Shown: in pieces, positions 6,691-10,994 of the stretch
Numbering within the stretch: position 1 is the first letter of the stretch
Layout: every line of letters begins with the position of its first letter
From: Bacillota bacterium
Lineage (GTDB): Bacteria; Bacillota; Bacilli; Alicyclobacillales; SLC66
DNA length: 10,994 nucleotides
Assembly: GCA_021821185.1 (NCBI GenBank)
Contig: JAKACU010000059.1
Coordinates: 1 to 10,994 of the forward strand
Direction of reading: 5' to 3'
Position numbers and translations under genes: made by a program
The notes under the pieces: model-generated
What the model saw: only the letters and a program-made list of their open reading frames with translations
Databases searched by the model: none
Told to the model about the DNA's origin: nothing

Positions 6691-8444
6691 TCCGTCGCAG
6701 CATCGTTTTAAAACTGTGGTTGACTATTGTTGCGATGGTGCTCGTGGTACTGGCGATTGTTGCCTTGTATCTCGAGCAATTTTTTGCCACATATGTAAAC
6801 AAAATACAGCGTCGTGAATTAACGAATCAAATATTACTTGTCAATGAATTACTGAATAAAGAACCTATGGACGCAGTAATGATGCAAATAGGCACCCAGG
6901 TAAGTTCACCACTTCACAATCATTACTACTTGGTTCGACCACCTGCAAGAGACTTGACGGTCAATCGATGGGTGAGTAGTTTATCGCCTAAAGAACGCGC
7001 TTCACTGCTAGCTGGTGCTCCTTATATAGGGCAAGGTACACCTCCTTTTTTACGACACCCCGATCCATCGACCAATTTGTTTGCTGTGATTGCGCAGAAG
7101 ATAGATCCTGACACGGGCGCCGATGCGGCATTACTCGTCATCACCGAATCAGGGCGGTTCGTGGGTACCCCCGCAAATTCAATTTCAGGTTTAATCATTT
7201 TTGCCGTCATCTTGGGAACGTTACTTACTACCGGTTTAGCATTTGTCGTATCAAAAAATTTGGCGAATCCGGTGCTTGAAATGAATAGTGTTGCTGAGGA
7301 GATGGCCAAAGGTCGTTTTGATCTGCGCGTGCGCGTCGTAACCCAAGATGAAGTAGGACGCTTGGGCAAGACACTCAATCATGTCGCTGCTGATTTGGAA
7401 CAATCCGTCCGTGCTTTGACGTTAGAGAAGGAGGAAGTGGCGGGTCTTTTGGAGGCGATGACGGATGCGGTCGTGGCATCTGATTTGCATGGCACGGCTA
7501 CTTTACTCAATCCGGCAGCGCGGGCTTGGTTAGCAAATTACCTAAGCGAAGAGGTGCTTGATGTAGGTCAATTGCCTGATGATTTGCGTCAATTGCACCA
7601 TGACACCTTGCAAAGACGACAATGGATGCAACGTGAATTTGAAGTTGGTGATCGTACTATGATTGCCACAGTGACTCCTTTATACGAGCCCGATGATTCT
7701 GGACAATTACGAGGAACGCTTGCGGTCGTGCGCGATGTTACGCAAGAAAGACGCCTGGAGCGTTTGCGCAAAGATTTTGTGGCCAATGTATCACATGAAT
7801 TACGAACGCCGTTATCGATGCTACAAGGGTATACCGAAGCGCTGCTTGATGACTTTGGTACGGATCCTGCAGAACGGGCTGAATTGACGAATATCATTTA
7901 TGAAGAGACGTTGCGCATGCGACGTTTAGTGAATGAATTATTGGATTTGGCGCAACTTGAGTCAGGAAACTTCTCTATGCATTTTGCTGTCCTCGATGCA
8001 GGACTTGTCATAGAACGTGTTGCTCGGAAATTTCAGGGATTGTTTCATGAACGTGGATTGTATATGCATGTTGACGCACAGGTGCCTCATGTTTTGATTC
8101 GTGGGGACCAGGATAGATTGGAACAGGTTTTAACGAATTTGATTGACAACGCCTTTCGCCACACCACAAAAGGCGGCGTAACCCTGTCATTACGTGAAGA
8201 ATCCTCCACAGTTCTTATGGCTGTTGCCGATACGGGACATGGTATTGGTAAAGATGACTTGCCCTATGTTTTTGAACGTTTTTATAAAGTGGATAAGGCA
8301 CGGACAAGAGCTAAAGGGGGCACTGGACTCGGATTGTCGATTGCTAACAATCTCATTCATGCACACCGAGGAAAAATTGATGTGTACAGCGAAGTAGACG
8401 TAGGAACAATATTTACAATTTCCTTGCCGAAGATAGAGGCATGA
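6687..8444 (+). CDS. resE: Sensor histidine kinase, ResE-like
   Basis: A 585-residue membrane kinase, close to the usual ResE length, that phosphorylates ResD. It has a first transmembrane helix (about 8-30), an external region of about 130 residues, a second helix (about 165-187), a HAMP domain (about 188-242) and a PAS domain (about 250-353). The HisKA helix carries the phospho-accepting His370 in FVANVSHELRTPLSML. The ATP-binding domain shows the N box LTNLIDNAFRHT (482-493), DTGHGI (515-520), VFERFYKVDKART (528-540) and GGTGLGL (544-550). All catalytic motifs are intact. The start is GTG 6687, overlapping the resD TGA as GTGA, with GAGGTGG just upstream. The external domain has no motif I can assign to a signal. 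An orphan small gene and a yccU-like gene follow without an obvious terminator. Confidence 0.92.
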   Translation: MIRRSIVLKLWLTIVAMVLVVLAIVALYLEQFFATYVNKIQRRELTNQILLVNELLNKEPMDAVMMQIGTQVSSPLHNHYYLVRPPARDLTVNRWVSSLSPKERASLLAGAPYIGQGTPPFLRHPDPSTNLFAVIAQKIDPDTGADAALLVITESGRFVGTPANSISGLIIFAVILGTLLTTGLAFVVSKNLANPVLEMNSVAEEMAKGRFDLRVRVVTQDEVGRLGKTLNHVAADLEQSVRALTLEKEEVAGLLEAMTDAVVASDLHGTATLLNPAARAWLANYLSEEVLDVGQLPDDLRQLHHDTLQRRQWMQREFEVGDRTMIATVTPLYEPDDSGQLRGTLAVVRDVTQERRLERLRKDFVANVSHELRTPLSMLQGYTEALLDDFGTDPAERAELTNIIYEETLRMRRLVNELLDLAQLESGNFSMHFAVLDAGLVIERVARKFQGLFHERGLYMHVDAQVPHVLIRGDQDRLEQVLTNLIDNAFRHTTKGGVTLSLREESSTVLMAVADTGHGIGKDDLPYVFERFYKVDKARTRAKGGTGLGLSIANNLIHAHRGKIDVYSEVDVGTIFTISLPKIEA

Positions 8445-8474
8445 TGACGGTGAGGTACTTTGGGGGGTGTGATC

Positions 8475-8639
8475 ATGGCCTGGGTGTACAGTGGCAAACT
8501 GTATAACAGCGAGTTTCAGGCAGGGTGCCTAGCTACGCGGATCCGGGAAGAAGGATTCACTCCCACAAAGCAGTTTCCACGCTATGTGTATGTATTTCGC
8601 ACCAAAAAGGGACGCTATGGAGTGAAATGTCTATGGTGA
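8475..8639 (+). CDS. Small hypothetical protein, 54 residues
   Basis: I do not recognise this protein. ATG 8475 opens a 54-codon frame ending TGA 8637-8639, preceded by GGGGGGTGTGATC (8462-8474), which resembles the extended Bacillus ribosome site. The protein begins MAWVYSGKLYNSEFQ and ends in an aromatic and basic segment, RYVYVFRTKKGRYGVKCLW. It has two cysteines (18 and 52), no transmembrane helix and no signal peptide. The pattern of short beta-like strands around a basic turn (RTKKGRYG) suggests a compact, possibly nucleic-acid-binding fold, but that is speculative. It lies 30 bases after resE and 14 bases before the chosen yccU start, so it is probably in the same transcript. The strong ribosome site and snug fit between two genes make it a real gene rather than a chance frame. 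Confidence 0.72.
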   Translation: MAWVYSGKLYNSEFQAGCLATRIREEGFTPTKQFPRYVYVFRTKKGRYGVKCLW

Positions 8640-8653
8640 GGGATGGTGATTCG

Positions 8654-9076
8654 ATGGGATCCATCAATGACAAAGATCTTGCGGATTTTTTGGCTTCATG
8701 TAAAACCGTAGCCGTCGTCGGTTTATCGGCAGACCCACACAAGGCAAGTTATTCTGTGGCATCGTACTTGCAATCGCAAGGGTATGAAATTGTACCTGTG
8801 AACCCCAATGCGCGTACGGTATTAGGTAGAAAATGTGAAGATTGTTTGCGAGATGTTGTTGAACCTATTGACATTGTCGATGTTTTTCGACCAGCTGACG
8901 AGGTGCCGCAAATTATTGAAGAAGCGATAGCGATCGGTGCTAAAGCGGTGTGGCTCCAATCGGGGATAACGCATGAACAAGCGGAACAACAAGGCAAAGA
9001 CGCAGGGTTACTCGTGATATCGAACCGTTGTCTAATGAAAGAACATCAGCGTTTGTTAGCTCGAGCGCAATTATAA
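8654..9076 (+). CDS. CoA-binding protein, YccU family
   Basis: A 140-residue single-domain Rossmann-fold protein related to the CoA-binding domain of succinyl-CoA synthetase. An N-terminal helix is followed by KTVAVVGLSADPHKASYSVA (17-36), then YEIVPVNPNA, DIVDVFRPADEVP and IAIGAKAVWLQSGI. The late SNRCLMKEHQRL matches the RCxxxEH region of YccU-like proteins. The family binds CoA or acyl-CoA in vitro, and its cellular role is poorly known. The ATG at 8654 gives the usual family N terminus; GAGGG (8638-8642) lies 11 bases upstream. ATGs at 8633 and 8627 would add 7 or 9 residues and overlap the small gene before it. A strong terminator follows. Confidence 0.88.
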   Translation: MGSINDKDLADFLASCKTVAVVGLSADPHKASYSVASYLQSQGYEIVPVNPNARTVLGRKCEDCLRDVVEPIDIVDVFRPADEVPQIIEEAIAIGAKAVWLQSGITHEQAEQQGKDAGLLVISNRCLMKEHQRLLARAQL

Positions 9077-9092
9077 GTACTATGAGTCGATG

Positions 9093-9119
9093 CGCAGGGG
9101 CTTTTGCTCCTGCGTTTTT
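9093..9119 (+). terminator. Intrinsic terminator after the yccU-like gene
   Basis: CGCAGGGGC (9093-9101) pairs with GCTCCTGCG (9106-9114) around the loop TTTT, with one G-U pair, and runs straight into TTTTT (9115-9119). This is a textbook terminator that probably closes the transcript from resD. Confidence 0.9.
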
Positions 9120-9130
9120 GTGCATTTGGA

Positions 9131-9144
9131 TGTCAAATTTGACA
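9131..9144 (+). promoter_or_regulatory. 14-bp palindrome overlapping a consensus -35 box
   Basis: TGTCAAATTTGACA is a perfect palindrome whose last six bases (9139-9144) are a consensus TTGACA -35 box. A -10 is less clear: TATTGG at 9162-9167 has the right 17-base spacing but is poor, and TATAGA at 9156-9161 is too close. The arrangement suggests a repressor operator on the promoter of the downstream phosphatase gene. The palindrome is seen directly; its role is inference. Confidence 0.5.
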
Positions 9145-9174
9145 ATTTCGTGTACTATAGATATTGGGATTGAG

Positions 9175-10005
9175 ATGGAGGAGGGAACTATTCTGTTAAC
9201 AGATTATCATACACATACGGAGCGAGGCCCTTATACCGTTACTTGGCTTAAGGAGTTTCTTAACGTAGCTAAAGAGCGCGGTATCGAAGAATATGGTGTA
9301 TCCGAGCATGCCTATCGTTTTAAACAAACGGCACATCTCCTTGACAATCCGTGGGTAAGAGAACGCAGGACTGAGGACCTGAATGAGTACTTTGCGATGG
9401 TGCAAGAAGCAAGACGGCAGGGTATTTCTGTGAAATTCGGTGTTGAATTGGATTATGTACCAGGCATTGATGATGAACTGCGTGCTTTCATCGCGAGTTT
9501 CCCTTTTGATTATGTGATTGGTTCTGTTCACTGGCTTGGAGGCTTTGGTTTTGATCTTGCCGAAATGAAGGCACAGTGGGATAATCGTGATGTGTTAAGG
9601 ACGTATGATGAATATTTTTCGATTCTTTCGCAAATGGTACAAAGTGAGTTATTTGACTTTGTTGGACACGCGGATGTAATTAAAGTCTTCGGTCACGAGC
9701 CTGCTGATCCGCTATTTCTAGAAGAGTGGTATCAGCGACTTGCAACATTATTTGCTCAACATCACCAAGTGGTTGAAGTTTCCACGGCGGGGTTGCGTAA
9801 ACCTGTTGGCAAGATGTACCCTGCTATGGGCTTACTCAAGGCCTGTCGTGCACAGGACGTACCTATTGTCATCAATTCTGATGCGCATCGTCCAGAAGAT
9901 GTCGGCGCTGATTATGACCAAGCCATGGTGTATGTTCGCGAAGCGGGCTACACGATGTTAACCACTTTTGAGGCACACAGAAGAACTATGCACCCAATCG
10001 GGTAA
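9175..10005 (+). CDS. PHP-domain phosphatase, histidinol-phosphatase HisJ type
   Basis: A metal-dependent phosphoesterase of the PHP family, annotated in relatives as histidinol-phosphatase (HisJ/HisK), which makes histidinol from histidinol phosphate. Counted from ATG 9175 it has 276 residues. The PHP metal-ligand motifs are complete: YHTHTERGPY (His12, His14), SEHA (44-46), GVELDY (Glu91), GSVHW (His119), GHAD (His165) and NSDAH (Asp236, His238). No other his genes are nearby, so the true substrate could be another phosphate ester. The start is uncertain. ATG 9175 has only a weak ribosome site, whereas the strong GGAGGAGGG (9177-9185) falls inside the frame and is well placed for CTG 9193, giving MLTDYHTHT. 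The frame extends further upstream but crosses the previous terminator. It looks monocistronic, with its own promoter region and terminator. Confidence 0.88.
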   Translation: MEEGTILLTDYHTHTERGPYTVTWLKEFLNVAKERGIEEYGVSEHAYRFKQTAHLLDNPWVRERRTEDLNEYFAMVQEARRQGISVKFGVELDYVPGIDDELRAFIASFPFDYVIGSVHWLGGFGFDLAEMKAQWDNRDVLRTYDEYFSILSQMVQSELFDFVGHADVIKVFGHEPADPLFLEEWYQRLATLFAQHHQVVEVSTAGLRKPVGKMYPAMGLLKACRAQDVPIVINSDAHRPEDVGADYDQAMVYVREAGYTMLTTFEAHRRTMHPIG

Positions 10006-10041
10006 AAAAACTAGTCTTTTCAGAGTACTTACAGAGTTATA

Positions 10042-10085
10042 CTGAGGAACTGATCTCTAAACAGACAGTTCCTTAGGGTATTTTT
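10042..10085 (+). terminator. Intrinsic terminator after the PHP phosphatase gene
   Basis: CTGAGGAACTG (10042-10052) pairs with CAGTTCCTTAG (10066-10076), eleven base pairs with one G-U, around a 13-base loop. TTTTT follows at 10081-10085 after a four-base gap. Confidence 0.7.
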
Positions 10086-10126
10086 AAAAATAGCCACTGA
10101 GCATATCTAATGTATTAGAAACAAAA

Positions 10127-10160
10127 ATATTTACAAAACTTTAAGTTCAGTATATTTACA
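10127..10160 (+). repeat. Two direct copies of ATATTTACA upstream of the XRE gene
   Basis: ATATTTACA occurs at 10127-10135 and 10152-10160, 25 bases apart. The second copy contains the putative -35 box TTTACA. In this AT-rich gap it may be an activator or repressor site, a duplicate promoter element or chance. Confidence 0.4.
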
Positions 10161-10184
10161 GATTACACAAACGTGTAGTAAAAT
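10155..10184 (+). promoter_or_regulatory. Sigma A promoter of the XRE gene with an internal dyad
   Basis: TTTACA (10155-10160), 18 bases, then TAAAAT (10179-10184), each one base off consensus. Between the boxes lies TACAC-AAAC-GTGTA (10164-10177), an inverted repeat suited to a dimeric repressor. Autoregulation by the XRE protein is a natural guess. Confidence 0.6.
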
Positions 10185-10229
10185 ATGGTAGTAATTATAA
10201 ATGGGATATAAGTAAGGGGTTGATGTCGA

Positions 10230-10640
10230 GTGAATGATCAATTAGGGAGGAAAATTCGTCTCTTGCGTCACCGTAGAAACCTTACACAACAAGAAGTGGC
10301 TTATCGTACGGGTATTTCTACACCTCATATTAGCTCTCTTGAAAGAGGGCAAAGACAACCATCGTTAGAATATGCCATTCGTCTAGCTGAAGCGCTTGGC
10401 GTACCAATTGGATATTTTTGTGATGGGGCAGAGATTACAAATTTACCGGATGAAACCGCATACGGTGGTATTTCCGAATTACCAAGCTATCTCAAGAGTT
10501 TTTTCATGCGTGAAGATGCGCAACCTTACCTCATGATGGCGCATCGAGTGAGTCGCCTCGAGGAAGAGGATTACAAAATAATATGTACGTTAATCGAAGT
10601 TTTAGTGCAGCGTCATAGGTTAAAAGAACTGTCTGATTAG
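10230..10640 (+). CDS. XRE-family transcriptional regulator, SinR-like
   Basis: A 136-residue DNA-binding protein. Residues 6-64 form a typical lambda-Cro/SinR helix-turn-helix: KIRLLRHRRNLTQQEVAYRT, then GISTPHISSLERGQRQPSLE and IRLAEALGVPIGYF. The C-terminal part (about 82-134) is helical, with SELPSYLKSFFM and EEEDYKIICTLIEVLVQRHR, and probably serves for dimerisation. The recognition helix is around STPHISSLERG. The start is GTG 10230 with AAGGGG (10214-10219) ten bases upstream; nearby ATGs are out of frame. It is alone in its transcript, with its own promoter upstream and a strong hairpin downstream. Targets cannot be read from the sequence, but the dyads at its own promoter and at the promoter near 10890 are candidates. 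The body is more AT-rich upstream than its neighbours. I assign no specific orthologue. Confidence 0.85.
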   Translation: MNDQLGRKIRLLRHRRNLTQQEVAYRTGISTPHISSLERGQRQPSLEYAIRLAEALGVPIGYFCDGAEITNLPDETAYGGISELPSYLKSFFMREDAQPYLMMAHRVSRLEEEDYKIICTLIEVLVQRHRLKELSD

Positions 10641-10701
10641 ATTAGCGTTGCTTAGCATTGTGCGTAAATTCACGTAATACAACCTATAGACGAGAGTCGT
10701 A

Positions 10702-10732
10702 CAAGCCGCTTTCCCTGAGGGGAAGCGGCTTG
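10702..10732. terminator. Strong hairpin after the XRE gene, probable terminator without a T-run
   Basis: CAAGCCGCTTTCCC (10702-10715) pairs with GGGGAAGCGGCTTG (10719-10732) around the three-base loop TGA: fourteen base pairs with one wobble. The bases that follow are ACGTATTTACG, not a run of T, so intrinsic termination may be inefficient. It could also act as an mRNA 3'-end stabiliser. No T-run is present on the reverse strand either. Confidence 0.55.
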
Positions 10733-10876
10733 ACGTATTTACGTGCCCATGTCATCTTCTAGTATACTTTTATGTGCACCAATCGTCCGAATCAATCTTA
10801 ATGATGTTGAACGTGTCGAATTGAACAGCGTCGTATTACCATAGAATCCTTGTCTCAATACACAATATAAAATTGA

Positions 10877-10905
10877 TTGACACCGTTTACATCGTGGTGT
10901 ATTCT
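10877..10905 (+). promoter_or_regulatory. Sigma A promoter of the last gene
   Basis: A consensus TTGACA (10877-10882), a 17-base spacer and TATTCT (10900-10905). The inverted pair AATACAC (10857-10863) and GTGTATT (10897-10903) brackets the -35 and overlaps the -10. Transcription would start near 10912. Confidence 0.65.
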
Positions 10906-10917
10906 ACTTGTGAAATC

Positions 10918-10927
10918 GAAACGTTTC
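10918..10927 (+). promoter_or_regulatory. Palindrome GAAACGTTTC in the 5' leader
   Basis: A perfect 10-bp palindrome lying about 6-15 bases after the expected transcription start and just ahead of the ribosome site. It is nested in TGAAA-N8-TTTCA (10911-10928). The position suits a repressor that blocks initiation or elongation. It does not fit the CcpA cre consensus well. Confidence 0.45.
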
Positions 10928-10950
10928 AATAAATAAAAGGAGGTGGTTGC

Positions 10951-10994
10951 ATGCAGGCGAAGGTTCGATGCGCCGATGCAAAAGATTGTGGCTA
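10951..10994 (+). CDS. Unidentified protein, N-terminal fragment
   Basis: The first 14 codons, MQAKVRCADAKDCG, run off the window edge. The start is firm: AAAAGGAGGTGG (10935-10946) is a near-perfect Shine-Dalgarno and ATG 10951 follows four bases later. Two cysteines spaced CxxxxxC appear at once, which would suit a small Cys-rich, metal-binding protein, but 14 residues are too few to name a family. It has its own promoter and a palindromic leader element, so it is probably a regulated, separately transcribed gene. Confidence 0.65.
   Translation, partial: MQAKVRCADAKDCG

Larger units (their letters stand above)
10641..10950. other. Gene-free stretch of 310 bases
   Basis: It holds a strong hairpin near its start, a sigma A-type promoter and a palindrome near its end, and little else. 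TTGAAC occurs twice (10807-10812 and 10821-10826), each followed within a few bases by GTCG. I found no tRNA, no riboswitch I can name, and no open frame with a ribosome site on the + strand. The region between about 10745 and 10855 has no assigned function. Confidence 0.6.

Noticed and set aside
8444..8506. A 20-codon frame starting at ATG 8444, overlapping the resE stop
   Set aside because: It is short, lacks its own ribosome site and overlaps the better-supported gene at 8475 in another frame.
9028..9174. N-terminal extension of the PHP phosphatase up to 9028
   Set aside because: It would begin inside the yccU-like gene and run through the terminator and the promoter region; the added residues are not PHP-like.
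10749..10844. A 31-codon + strand frame beginning MSSSSILLCAPIV
   Set aside because: It has no ribosome site and no promoter and starts just after a hairpin; it is short enough to arise by chance.
10911..10928. CcpA cre site in the leader of the last gene
   Set aside because: TGAAATCGAAACGTTTCA shares the outer bases but misses key inner positions of the cre consensus on either strand.
1..10994. A defence, mobile, phage or biosynthetic system
   Set aside because: Nearly every gene belongs to a known housekeeping, sporulation, signalling or metabolic family. No transposase, integrase, repeat array, nuclease-helicase pair or tRNA was found.

Overview
The window reads as the chromosome of an endospore-forming member of the Firmicutes (Bacilli). 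Evidence is the presence of spore-specific genes (ytfJ, a DacB-type carboxypeptidase, spmA, spmB), ResD/ResE, strong G-rich Shine-Dalgarno sites and Bacillus-like promoters. Gene order and mid-range base composition would suit an Alicyclobacillaceae-type lineage, but that placement is inference. Every gene I can support is on the + strand.

Region 1 (1-2634): the 3' end of a site-2 (M50) protease gene, then scpA and scpB (condensin partners of Smc), a DUF2953 membrane protein (YtfI) and the spore protein YtfJ (GerW). The genes are tightly packed or overlapping. A small terminator-like hairpin closes the block, and a candidate sigma F-type promoter lies inside ytfI and points at ytfJ.

Region 2 (2670-5829): a DacB-like D-Ala-D-Ala carboxypeptidase, spmA, spmB and the 23S rRNA pseudouridine synthase rluB. 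As in B. subtilis, this joins spore cortex and core-dehydration functions to a ribosome modification gene.

Region 3 (5856-9119): a promoter region, then the resD-resE two-component pair. In B. subtilis resA, resB and resC lie between rluB and resD; here that gap holds only 144 bases and no gene. After resE come an unrecognised 54-residue protein gene and a YccU-type CoA-binding protein gene, ending in a clear intrinsic terminator.

Region 4 (9120-10085): a PHP-family phosphatase gene of the HisJ type, with a 14-bp perfect palindrome overlapping its putative -35 box, an ambiguous (possibly CTG) start codon and its own terminator.

Region 5 (10086-10994): a SinR-like XRE regulator gene with a dyad between its promoter boxes. 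A 310-base gene-free stretch follows, holding a strong hairpin, a good sigma A-type promoter and a palindrome just downstream of it. The window ends in the first 14 codons of an unidentified gene.

This is mainly a conserved housekeeping and sporulation locus. I see no phage, IS element, CRISPR array, defence system or biosynthetic cluster. The points worth a second look are the small orphan protein, the unusual start of the phosphatase gene, the intragenic sporulation promoter, the missing resABC and the dyad sites around the two terminal promoters.
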